Shown here in pieces: positions 56,029 to 64,000 of a stretch of 64,000 nt of DNA. The notes below the pieces were generated by a model. It was not told the DNA's origin, made no database searches, and saw only the letters and a list, made by a program, of their open reading frames with translations. The DNA comes from Rahnella aceris (lineage in GTDB: Bacteria; Pseudomonadota; Gammaproteobacteria; Enterobacterales; Enterobacteriaceae), in NCBI RefSeq assembly GCF_011684115.1, contig NZ_JAADJV010000001.1, positions 2,356,001-2,420,000 of the forward strand, in the 5' to 3' direction. A program made the position numbers and the translations under genes. The stretch's first letter is position 1. Each line of letters opens with the position of its first letter.

Positions 56029-58218
56029 TCATGCTGGCGTTTTCGACAGAACTTCTTCGAGACTTTCAATGCTTTCGCTTAGCTCTTCAATCCCGCTGCC
56101 CAGGCGTTTAACAGCGGTATCGAGATTAGAATCCAAAGCACCCAATGTTTTATCGAGATTGGTTCGCATACTGTCAGAGAACTGATTAAAACCGTTCGCA
56201 AGCACCTGCCCCCCTTTTTCCAGAAACTCTTTAGCTTCCTTGTTGTACTTCTCAAGCCCTTCGCTATGCTGCTTCAGGTCTTTCAGGAACTGAGTGCGTG
56301 TTGCCAGTTCAGCCTGAGCGTTCGCCACAATGCCTTCCAGCAAGGTGATAGATTTCGCCACTGCATCACGGTTATTTCGATAGTCGGCAACCACTGTACT
56401 GAGTTCACGGCTTGCCAGTCCCAGCTCATTCCCTGCCCCTTGCGCTTTATCAAGCACTTCAGCGGTCAGGTGGTTAGCTTCTTTGACCTTATCGCCAGCA
56501 ATTTCAAAGCGTTCAGCGGCAACGCGCATTTTGTCTGCACCGGTATTCATATCCTGAAGATGGGTTGTGGTTTGCTCAGCCAGTTTGCGCAGCGTGTTTT
56601 CTGTTGCTTCCTGCTGATCGTTCAGTGCACCCAGCAAGGTTTTGACCTGTTCTTCAAAACCAGAAACAATTTGCTGAGTCTCCTGATGCAGGGAAGTTTG
56701 TGTCTCCTGCTGATGACTGCTGAGTTGCTGCTGGCCCTGCTCAAGTTGTGTAAACAGAGAGCCTAATTGCTCCCCTAACGCCTCCACTGAAGAGGCCATT
56801 TTTTGCATAGTTTCATTCTGGCCTTGCTGGGAGGTCTGTTGAATAGATGCGATAAATTCCTTCATCTGATCAGCCATCGCTTTTTCACGCGCTTCGCTGT
56901 CAGCAAACATTCTTTCAAACTGCCGGGCCATGCGTTCACCGGCACCCTCACCTTCAGCACCGATTTTTGCGACAGAAGATTGCAAGCTGGCAAGCATATC
57001 GCTCATTCCGGACTGCATCGACAGTTGCCCAGCTTTCATCTCTCTGAGCAAATCCGCCATCAAATCTGCGCTGCCTTGCTTGGTTTCTTCGCTGGCACTG
57101 CGCATGTCTTGTAATAGCGTTGAGAATCCAGACTGCATTGACTCAATAGCACCGACGGATTTCCCCATCATGTCGTGCATATTTTCAAACTGCTTGCCAA
57201 AGGTCGTATCTAGCTTTGACATAAAAGCGGTCAGCACATCCTCAAGCATGGTGTGAACCTGGCCACTTTGATCGCCACTGGCCGTTTGTACTGCACCGGC
57301 AATTTTATCGAGGGGGGATTTAAGACTGGTTTCAATGGCGCCACTGACTTGTTCAGCAAATTGCTGCCCCGTCTCGCGATAAGTCGAAGAAAGGGTTTGC
57401 GCCAGTTTTTCATTTTCGCTCGATTGTTTTTCGACCAATTCATGGAGCATAGTACGCAGGTCTGTCACCAGACCGTCTTTTAGCTGACGTGCCTGAGTGG
57501 CGCTTTCATTGCTCGATTTAACCAGCTCGGCTAAATATTCTTCACCGACTCCACTTTCAAACAGGCTATCAATCGCAGAATTGAATCTTTCCAGATGTTT
57601 ATAGCATTTTGCGATAGAAAATTTTTCAAACCAGGTGACGACGATGGAAGCGAATATCGCGAATGCAGATCCCAGGAATGCGTACAGCACATCTTTCAAT
57701 AATGCATTAACGCTTTCACTCACCTGTTCCGGACTGCTGGGATCAAAATGATTAAGGCCAATCATCAAACCGTAGAAGGTTCCGATAATCCCGATACCGG
57801 TCAAAATACCCGGAAGATGTTTAAAGAATTCGGTATTAAGAGGAATGTCGACTTGTTGCTGATCGGTAAAATAAGCGGCTGCAGGCGCCGTAGCACGGAC
57901 TTCCTGAAGTTTATATTCTCCGTCGATTTCTCTTTTTTGGGAATGGAGGGATTCCTTAAATTCGCTCCATGAATGTTTCATGGTTTTATAAACAAGTAAT
58001 TCACCCAGATTTTTCAATTTGTTAGCGGGTGATTCCTCCGTCCATCTGGCGATCACTTTTGCCTTACTTTTCAGCTGGCGGACAATGTTGAAAGCAGGAA
58101 TAAGGTAGAACACGAAGAAAAAGAACAATGCCACCATGACAAAGCAAAAAACCGTGACCGGTACGTAGGCAGGTTGCACTGACGTCAACATGACCAATAA
58201 TGAATTTAGCCGTTCCAT
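56029..58218 (-). CDS. zorA: Zorya protein ZorA, MotA-like stator subunit with long tail
   Basis: ZorA forms the pentameric ion channel of the Zorya motor. The 729 residues equal the length of known type I ZorA. The first 200 residues hold three clear membrane segments (about 18-43, 136-155, 177-197) of the MotA/TolQ/ExbB fold. Residues 210-729 form a long helical coiled-coil tail rich in Gln, Ser and Met. The tail is thought to pass the phage-entry signal to the cytoplasmic effectors. It is first in zorABCD and divergent from hsdR. Confidence 0.95.
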   Translation of the reverse strand: MERLNSLLVMLTSVQPAYVPVTVFCFVMVALFFFFVFYLIPAFNIVRQLKSKAKVIARWTEESPANKLKNLGELLVYKTMKHSWSEFKESLHSQKREIDGEYKLQEVRATAPAAAYFTDQQQVDIPLNTEFFKHLPGILTGIGIIGTFYGLMIGLNHFDPSSPEQVSESVNALLKDVLYAFLGSAFAIFASIVVTWFEKFSIAKCYKHLERFNSAIDSLFESGVGEEYLAELVKSSNESATQARQLKDGLVTDLRTMLHELVEKQSSENEKLAQTLSSTYRETGQQFAEQVSGAIETSLKSPLDKIAGAVQTASGDQSGQVHTMLEDVLTAFMSKLDTTFGKQFENMHDMMGKSVGAIESMQSGFSTLLQDMRSASEETKQGSADLMADLLREMKAGQLSMQSGMSDMLASLQSSVAKIGAEGEGAGERMARQFERMFADSEAREKAMADQMKEFIASIQQTSQQGQNETMQKMASSVEALGEQLGSLFTQLEQGQQQLSSHQQETQTSLHQETQQIVSGFEEQVKTLLGALNDQQEATENTLRKLAEQTTTHLQDMNTGADKMRVAAERFEIAGDKVKEANHLTAEVLDKAQGAGNELGLASRELSTVVADYRNNRDAVAKSITLLEGIVANAQAELATRTQFLKDLKQHSEGLEKYNKEAKEFLEKGGQVLANGFNQFSDSMRTNLDKTLGALDSNLDTAVKRLGSGIEELSESIESLEEVLSKTPA

Positions 58219-58620
58219 GTAAAGCCCTTACCCAAAGTTATTGATGACTTATCGGCAAAAACGCGAGGACATTTAACCCAAATTGGTCAACCGTTTTGCA
58301 CTGTTTCGTTTTTATGCTGTGTTTTACTTAAGCCGATGCGATACGAAGGCGTGGAATAACAATAGTCTTAATCGCAAAAGCTGAAATCTGAGAGGGAATG
58401 CACAAAATAATAACGCGATATGCGGGCAGTACAAGCGTCAAAAGCCAGAATCAAAGCAACATCACGATCAGGTCAATAAAAGTCCCTTACTGAGCTCTTA
58501 GCTCGCCCTAACTAAGTACCCGTAAGTACCGGGATTCAAAATACCGTTTTAGGTCATGACTTAACGCATCAATGTATGCAAAAATCCCTGCTTCCCCCCT
58601 TCTCTGTTGAGTGCTTTGCT
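58219..58620. other. Divergent intergenic region between Zorya and the hsd operon
   Basis: This gap of about 400 bases holds the presumed promoters of two divergent defence operons. Visible structure includes a direct repeat of AAGTACC (in ACTAAGTACCCGTAAGTACC, near 58512-58530) and a GAGCT CTT AGCTC inverted repeat near 58492. No tRNA, integrase remnant or clear regulator gene was seen. Confidence 0.5.
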
Positions 58621-61056
58621 ATGGCTGGCGTGAATAAAAGCAACCTGACTGAAACTGATATCATTACCAAATTCATCCTCCCTTCTGTGAAAGAGGCGGG
58701 CTGGGATGTCATGACGCAAATCCGTCAGGAAGTTAAACTCCGCGATGGTAAAGTCGTCGTGCGCGGCAAACTGGCGGCGCGCCTTTCAGTGAAATCAGCA
58801 GATATTGTGCTTTATCTCAAACCCGGATTACCGCTGGCAGTCATCGAAGCTAAAGCCAACAAACATGAGATCGGTAAAGGTATGCAACAAGGGCTTGATT
58901 ACGCCCGTCTGCTTGATGTTCCGTTTGTTTTTGCCTCAAACGGTGATGGATATATCTTTCATGACAAAACGAACGCAGCCCACATTGAATCTGAAATCTC
59001 ACTGAAGGATTTCCCGACGCCAGAGCAGCTGTGGCAAAAGTATTGCGTGTGGAAAGGTTTCACTACTGAGCAATTACCCGTCGTCAGTCAGGATTATTAC
59101 GATGACAGCACGGGAAAATCGCCACGCTATTATCAGCTTCAGGCAATTAACAAAACGATTGCCGCCGTTTCAGCCGGACAAAAGCGGGTACTGCTGGTGA
59201 TGGCGACCGGTACCGGTAAAACTTACACTGCGTTTCAAATCATCTGGCGCTTATGGAAAGCCAAAAATAAGAAGCGCATTTTGTTTCTCGCAGACCGAAA
59301 CATCCTCGTTGATCAGTCCAAGAATAACGACTTCCAGCCTTTCGGCAGTGCGATGGCAAAAGTCACCGGACGAACCATTGACCCCGCTTTCGAAATTCAG
59401 CTCGCACTTTATCAGGCCATTACCGGACCGGAGGAATACCAAAAGGCCTATAAACAAGTGGCGCCCGACTTCTTCGACCTGATCGTGATTGACGAATGCC
59501 ACCGGGGCAGCGCGTCGGAAGACAGCGCATGGCGCGAAATTCTTGATTACTTCAGCAGCGCCACGCAGATCGGCCTGACGGCAACCCCGAAAGAAACAGA
59601 TGAAGTCTCCAACACCGATTATTTCGGCGAACCGGTTTATACCTATTCTCTAAAAGAAGGGATCGAAGATGGTTTTCTGGCGCCCTACAAAGTGGTCCGT
59701 GTGGATATCAATGTGGACGTACAGGGCTGGCGGCCCATTAAAGGTCAACTGGATAAATATGGTCAAGCCATTGAGGATCGTATTTATAACATCAAGGATT
59801 TTGACCGTAACCTGGTCATTGAAGAACGCACAATGCTGGTGGCGCAAACTATCACCGACTACTTAAAACGCACTAACCCGATGGATAAAACTATCGTTTT
59901 TTGTAACGACATCGACCACGCGGACAGGATGCGCCACGCGCTGGTGATCCTCAACGCTGAGCGGGTGTTGGAAAACGAAAAGTATGTAATGAAAATTACG
60001 GGTGATGATGCCATCGGCAAGGCACAACTGGATAACTTCATCAATCCGAAAAAGCCGTATCCGGTTATCGCCACCACCTCCGAGCTAATGAGTACTGGAG
60101 TCGATGCCCAGACCTGCAAGCTGGTGGTACTGGACCAAAATATTCAGTCGATCACCAAGTTTAAACAGATCATCGGGCGCGGTACGCGTATCAACGAGAA
60201 ATTCGGCAAACTGTGGTTCACCATTCTCGACTTTAAAAAAGCCACCGAACTGTTTGCCGATGAACGTTTTGATGGCGTGCCGGAAAAAGTTATCCGCACC
60301 ACGCCGGAGGACATCTCCGATCCGGATTCTGAGTTTGATGAAATGCTGGAAGATGAATCTACGGATGAAATACCGGATCCTGATACCTTAGCGGTTCATG
60401 AAACACCGGGAGAATATAACGTTACGCCCGATCCGGATTTCGCGCCTTTTGAAGAAGATGAAGAGCGTCCAATCCGTAAATTCTACGTGAATGGCGTGCC
60501 GGTGAAAGTGCTGGCAAAACGCGTTCAGTATTACGATGCGGATGGCAAACTGGTCACTGAATCCTTCCAGGATTACACCCGCAAAACGTTGCTGAAAGAC
60601 AAAGACTACGCATCGCTTGATGATTTTACCCGTAAGTGGCAGTCTGCCACCCGCAAACAGGTGATCATTGATGAACTGAAGGAACTGGGTATTTTGTGGG
60701 AAGTGCTGGCGGAAGAAGTGGGTAAAGATCTCGACCCGTTTGATCTGCTCTGTCACGTCGTTTACGGTCAGCCGCCGCTGACGCGTCGTGAACGCGCGGA
60801 CAACGTGCGTAAGCGTAATTACTTCACCAAATATTCCGCCCCCGCACAGAACGTTTTGAATACGCTGCTGGACAAATATGCCGATCAGGGTGTGCACGAA
60901 ATTGAAGATATTCAGGTGCTAAAACTGAAACCTTTCGATACCCTTGGCCGCCCGTTAGAAATCATCAAAAACAGCTTTGGCGATAAAAAATCCTATGAGA
61001 ACGCCGTGAACGAACTGGAAAACGAAATCTACCAGCCATCGCCACGCTCCGCCTGA
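58621..61056 (+). CDS. hsdR: Type I restriction enzyme, HsdR subunit (EcoAI/EcoEI-like)
   Basis: HsdR is the motor and nuclease subunit of a type I restriction system. From the ATG at 58621 it has 811 residues. An in-frame ATG 15 codons upstream is possible, but its N terminus is atypical. The PD-(D/E)xK nuclease is D61 with E76-A-K78 in LAVIEAKA. Walker A MATGTGKT is at about 194-201, DECH at 291-294, and GLTATP and [10 protein letters not shown] mark the helicase core. The length fits the type IB family. The order hsdR-hsdM-hsdS on one strand fits one operon. Confidence 0.94.
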   Translation: MAGVNKSNLTETDIITKFILPSVKEAGWDVMTQIRQEVKLRDGKVVVRGKLAARLSVKSADIVLYLKPGLPLAVIEAKANKHEIGKGMQQGLDYARLLDVPFVFASNGDGYIFHDKTNAAHIESEISLKDFPTPEQLWQKYCVWKGFTTEQLPVVSQDYYDDSTGKSPRYYQLQAINKTIAAVSAGQKRVLLVMATGTGKTYTAFQIIWRLWKAKNKKRILFLADRNILVDQSKNNDFQPFGSAMAKVTGRTIDPAFEIQLALYQAITGPEEYQKAYKQVAPDFFDLIVIDECHRGSASEDSAWREILDYFSSATQIGLTATPKETDEVSNTDYFGEPVYTYSLKEGIEDGFLAPYKVVRVDINVDVQGWRPIKGQLDKYGQAIEDRIYNIKDFDRNLVIEERTMLVAQTITDYLKRTNPMDKTIVFCNDIDHADRMRHALVILNAERVLENEKYVMKITGDDAIGKAQLDNFINPKKPYPVIATTSELMSTGVDAQTCKLVVLDQNIQSITKFKQIIGRGTRINEKFGKLWFTILDFKKATELFADERFDGVPEKVIRTTPEDISDPDSEFDEMLEDESTDEIPDPDTLAVHETPGEYNVTPDPDFAPFEEDEERPIRKFYVNGVPVKVLAKRVQYYDADGKLVTESFQDYTRKTLLKDKDYASLDDFTRKWQSATRKQVIIDELKELGILWEVLAEEVGKDLDPFDLLCHVVYGQPPLTRRERADNVRKRNYFTKYSAPAQNVLNTLLDKYADQGVHEIEDIQVLKLKPFDTLGRPLEIIKNSFGDKKSYENAVNELENEIYQPSPRSA

Positions 61057-61128
61057 TTGCACGACACTTTTCTGCCACCGGGAGCTAAGGCTTCCGGTGG
61101 CATCATTTTTTGAAGTATGGAAACCACT

Positions 61129-62598
61129 ATGTCTATTAGCTCCGTCATTAAATCCCTGCAGGACATCATGCGTAAAGACGCGGGTGTCGATGGTGATGCT
61201 CAACGTCTTGGCCAGCTTTCATGGCTGCTGTTCCTGAAGATTTTCGATACACAGGAAGAAGAGCTGGAACTCGAGCAGGATGATTACCGTCTGCCGATCC
61301 CGCAGCGTTATCTGTGGCGCACCTGGGCGGCCAATAATGAAGGGATCACCGGCGATGCGTTGATGGAGTTTGTTAACGACGACCTGTTCCCGGCACTGAA
61401 AAACCTGACTGCGCCGCTCGATATTAATCCGCGCGGTTTTGTAGTGAAGCAGGCCTTCAGTGATGCCTACAACTACATGAAAAACGGCACTTTACTGCGT
61501 CAGGTGATCAATAAGCTGAACGAAATTGATTTCAGCAACAGCAATGAACGCCACCTGTTTGGTGATATCTACGAACAGATCCTGCGTGATTTACAAAGCG
61601 CCGGTAATGCCGGTGAGTTCTATACCCCGCGTGCCGTAACACGTTTTATGGTGAACCGCATCGACCCGAAACTGGGCGAATCCATTATGGATCCGGCCTG
61701 CGGCACCGGCGGTTTTCTGGCCTGTGCCTTTGACCACGTTAAAGAGCATTACGTCAACACCACCGAAGACCATCAGATACTGCAAAAGCAGATTTTTGGC
61801 GTTGAGAAAAAGCAGCTTCCACATCTGTTGTGTACCACCAACATGTTGCTGCACGGCATTGAAGTGCCGGTGCAAATTCGCCACGACAATACGCTAAACA
61901 AACCGCTCTCCTCTTGGGATGAGCAGTTAGACGTGATTGTCACCAACCCGCCGTTTGGTGGCACAGAAGAAGACGGCATCGAGAAGAATTTCCCGGCCGA
62001 AATGCAGACCCGCGAGACTGCCGATCTGTTCCTGCAACTGATCGTCGAAGTGCTGGCTGATAAAGGTCGCGCCGCCGTGGTACTGCCTGACGGCACCTTA
62101 TTTGGTGAAGGTGTAAAAACCAAAATCAAAAAGATGCTGACCGAAGAGTGTAACCTGCACACCATCGTGCGCCTGCCGAACGGCGTGTTTAGCCCGTACA
62201 CCGGCATTAAAACCAATATCCTGTTCTTCACCAAAGGCCAGCCGACCAAAGATATCTGGTTCTACGAACATCCGTACCCGGCAGGCGTGAAGAACTACAA
62301 CAAAACCCGCCCGATGAAATTTGAAGAATTCCAGGCAGAAATCGACTGGTGGGGCGATGAAGGCGATGGTTTTGCCAGCCGCGAAGGAAGCCATCAGGCC
62401 TGGAAAGTCAGTATTGATGACGTGATTGCTCGCAACTTCAATCTAGACATTAAAAACCCTTATCAGGGCGAAACCATCAGCCACGATCCGGATGCGTTGT
62501 TAGGTCAGTATCAGCAGCAGCAAACTGAAATCAGCGAACTGCGCAATCAGCTGCGCGACATCCTCGGCGCTGCGCTGGCCGGTAAAGGAGCGAACTGA
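61129..62598 (+). CDS. hsdM: Type I restriction-modification DNA methyltransferase, HsdM subunit
   Basis: HsdM is the adenine-N6 methyltransferase subunit that protects host DNA. The 489 residues start MSISSVIKSLQDIMRKDAGVDGDAQRLGQLSW, as in EcoAI-type HsdM. An ATG four codons upstream is less likely. An N-terminal helical domain is followed by motif I DPACGTGGF (187-195) and motif IV NPPF (273-276). Its stop overlaps the hsdS start (TGATG), which implies coupled translation. Confidence 0.95.
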   Translation: MSISSVIKSLQDIMRKDAGVDGDAQRLGQLSWLLFLKIFDTQEEELELEQDDYRLPIPQRYLWRTWAANNEGITGDALMEFVNDDLFPALKNLTAPLDINPRGFVVKQAFSDAYNYMKNGTLLRQVINKLNEIDFSNSNERHLFGDIYEQILRDLQSAGNAGEFYTPRAVTRFMVNRIDPKLGESIMDPACGTGGFLACAFDHVKEHYVNTTEDHQILQKQIFGVEKKQLPHLLCTTNMLLHGIEVPVQIRHDNTLNKPLSSWDEQLDVIVTNPPFGGTEEDGIEKNFPAEMQTRETADLFLQLIVEVLADKGRAAVVLPDGTLFGEGVKTKIKKMLTEECNLHTIVRLPNGVFSPYTGIKTNILFFTKGQPTKDIWFYEHPYPAGVKNYNKTRPMKFEEFQAEIDWWGDEGDGFASREGSHQAWKVSIDDVIARNFNLDIKNPYQGETISHDPDALLGQYQQQQTEISELRNQLRDILGAALAGKGAN

Positions 62599-64000
62599 TG
62601 GTTGTCGAACAACTGATCACTCAACATATCGATACCTGGACATCTGCCCTGCGCACCCGTTCCACCGCCGGACGCGGAACATCGGGCAAGATTGACCTGT
62701 ACGGCATTAAAAAGCTGCGCGAACTGATCCTCGAACTGGCCGTGCGCGGCAAACTGGTACCGCAGGATCCGAATGATGAACCGGCGTCTGAATTACTGAA
62801 GCAGATTGCAAAAGAAAGAGATGAACTAGTTAAGAGTAAAGTGATTAGAAAGCCTAAAACACTTGAAAAAATTACAAACTCCAAAATACCCTTTGAATTA
62901 CCGGATGGTTGGGAATGGTGTTATTTAGATGACATAGGTAATTGGGGGGCTGGTTCTACGCCAAGCCGCTCTAATTCAGAATATTATAATGGTAATATTC
63001 CGTGGTTTAAATCAGGCGAGCTTTCCTCAGATTTCATTTCGGATTCAGAGGAGACAGTTACAGAATTGGCTTTGCAAGAATGTTCACTCCGAGATAATAA
63101 TATCGGTGATGTATTAATTGCGATGTATGGAGCTACAATTGGTAAGACATCGATCCTAAATGTTCGCGGTACTACTAATCAGGCAGTATGTGCTTGTACC
63201 CCATATAGTGGAATTTCGAATGTCTATTTATTAACTCTTTTAAAAGCTTACAAGCGAATTTTTATAGGCATGGGCGCTGGTGGAGCTCAACCGAATATCT
63301 CAAGAGAAAAACTTATTGCCACAGTGTTTGCACTTCCGCCTAAAGCTGAACAAAACCGAATTATCTGCAAAGTTCACGAACTCATGTCCCTCTGCGATCA
63401 ACTTGAACAGCAATCCCTGACCAGTCTGGATGCGCATTATCAGTTGGTTGAAACGCTGCTGGCAACGCTTACCGCCAGCCAAAATGCCGAAGAACTCGCC
63501 GAAAACTGGACGCGAATCAGCCAACATTTCGATACGCTTTTTACCACCGAAGCCAGTATCGACGCACTTAAGCAAACCATTTTGAAACTGGCGGTGATGG
63601 GTAAACTGGTGCCGCAAGACCCGAATGATGAACCCGCCTCTGAACTGCTTAAACGTATCGAGCAGGAAAAAGCGCAACTGGTAAAAGAAGGTAAAATTAA
63701 AAAGCAAAAACCTTTGCCGCCGATTAGTGAAGAGGAAAAACCGTTTGAGTTGCCAGTGGGGTGGGAATGGTGTCGCTTAGGACATTGTATCCATTTAATA
63801 TCTGGGCAGCATCTAAAACCAAATGAGTACACTGAAAATATAATCGAAGGAGCAATTCCCTATATTACTGGTCCGGCTGAATTCGGTGATTTGAATCCAA
63901 CGTATTCAAAATTCACAATCGAAAAAAGAGCAGTGGCTGAACCTAAAGATATCCTTGTTACCTGTAAGGGCGCGGGCTTAGGGAAACTCAATGTTGCCAA
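62598..64000 (+). CDS. hsdS: Type I restriction-modification specificity subunit HsdS (3' end beyond window)
   Basis: HsdS recognises the target sequence for both restriction and methylation. The frame opens at the ATG overlapping the hsdM stop and stays open to the window end, giving 467 codons so far. The first target-recognition domain spans about residues 90-260 and is AT-rich. A conserved helix follows (265-330), and then the second recognition domain begins. A near-copy of LVPQDPNDEPASELL occurs before each domain (from residues 52 and 336). The specificity cannot be predicted. The second domain is incomplete here. Confidence 0.92.
   Translation, partial: MVVEQLITQHIDTWTSALRTRSTAGRGTSGKIDLYGIKKLRELILELAVRGKLVPQDPNDEPASELLKQIAKERDELVKSKVIRKPKTLEKITNSKIPFELPDGWEWCYLDDIGNWGAGSTPSRSNSEYYNGNIPWFKSGELSSDFISDSEETVTELALQECSLRDNNIGDVLIAMYGATIGKTSILNVRGTTNQAVCACTPYSGISNVYLLTLLKAYKRIFIGMGAGGAQPNISREKLIATVFALPPKAEQNRIICKVHELMSLCDQLEQQSLTSLDAHYQLVETLLATLTASQNAEELAENWTRISQHFDTLFTTEASIDALKQTILKLAVMGKLVPQDPNDEPASELLKRIEQEKAQLVKEGKIKKQKPLPPISEEEKPFELPVGWEWCRLGHCIHLISGQHLKPNEYTENIIEGAIPYITGPAEFGDLNPTYSKFTIEKRAVAEPKDILVTCKGAGLGKLNVA
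62736..62811 (+). repeat. hsdS internal repeat, first copy
   Basis: This segment encodes LAVRGKLVPQDPNDEPASELLKQI. The second copy at 63588-63663 encodes LAVMGKLVPQDPNDEPASELLKRI. At the DNA level the two are similar with many silent changes. The copies flank the first recognition domain and could allow recombination between specificity domains. Confidence 0.8.
63588..63663 (+). repeat. hsdS internal repeat, second copy
   Basis: This is the second copy of the conserved helix segment of hsdS, preceding the second recognition domain. Downstream, PFELPVGWEWC mirrors PFELPDGWEWC of the first copy. Confidence 0.8.

Noticed and set aside
49292..64000. Prophage, insertion sequence or integrative element carrying the defence genes
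   Set aside because: No integrase, transposase, terminal repeats or tRNA attachment site could be found in the visible part. The right boundary lies outside the window.
1..64000. CRISPR array
   Set aside because: No regularly spaced 25-40-base repeats were seen. The only close repeats are the tRNA duplicates and the hsdS pair.

Overview
The window is chromosomal DNA of a member of Enterobacterales, most likely a Yersiniaceae-type enterobacterium (Rahnella, Ewingella or Serratia relatives). Up to about 37.8 kb the gene order follows the E. coli asnB-to-cspE segment: asnB, a Met/Leu/Gln tRNA cluster, ubiF, miaB, ybeZ-ybeY-corC-lnt, gltIJKL, ybeL, leuS-lptE-holA-nadD, rsfS-rlmH-mrdA-mrdB-rlpA, dacA, ybeD, lipB, lipA, tatE, a ybeM-type amidase, crcB and cspE. 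The genus is inferred from remembered protein sequences, not from a search.

Positions 1-27.7 kb are conserved housekeeping genes: tRNAs, tRNA and rRNA modification, an Lnt/YbeY/CorC envelope-stress operon, glutamate/aspartate uptake, leucyl-tRNA synthetase, LPS assembly, the elongation-type cell-wall machinery (PBP2, RodA, RlpA, PBP5) and lipoate synthesis. Visible control signals are a stringent-type tRNA promoter, a consensus sigma-54 promoter with an NtrC-like palindrome before gltI, an SroC-like RNA between gltI and gltJ, and an extended -10 promoter before lipA. One anomaly is leuS. It carries a sharply AT-rich segment, 37% GC against about 60% at its flanks, that encodes a diverged editing-domain stretch with about 34 extra residues.

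Positions 27.9-49.1 kb are more accessory. They hold a polar amino-acid-type ABC transporter, an amidase and a dihydroxyphthalate-decarboxylase-like protein facing a MocR regulator. Next come a GNAT enzyme, a fluoride riboswitch with crcB, a 30-residue membrane peptide gene, and a TetR/Bcr-type efflux pair with its own promoter and operator. After cspE follow a Fur-controlled orphan siderophore-binding protein, a prolyl oligopeptidase, an exported Ppx/GppA-like protein, cupins, a MASE2-GGDEF cyclase, a sugar acetyltransferase and araE with a CRP site.

Positions 49.3 kb to the end form a defence island. A complete type I Zorya system (zorA-zorB-zorC-zorD) runs leftward and is followed by a PUA-like/Mrr nuclease gene. 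Diverging from it across a 0.4-kb gap is a type I restriction-modification operon of the EcoAI/EcoEI kind (hsdR-hsdM-hsdS), whose hsdS is cut by the window end. The Zorya motor proteins, the SNF2 helicase, the candidate modified-DNA nuclease and the methylation-dependent hsd system would give layered anti-phage protection. The Zorya-linked Mrr protein and the leuS mosaic are the least expected elements.
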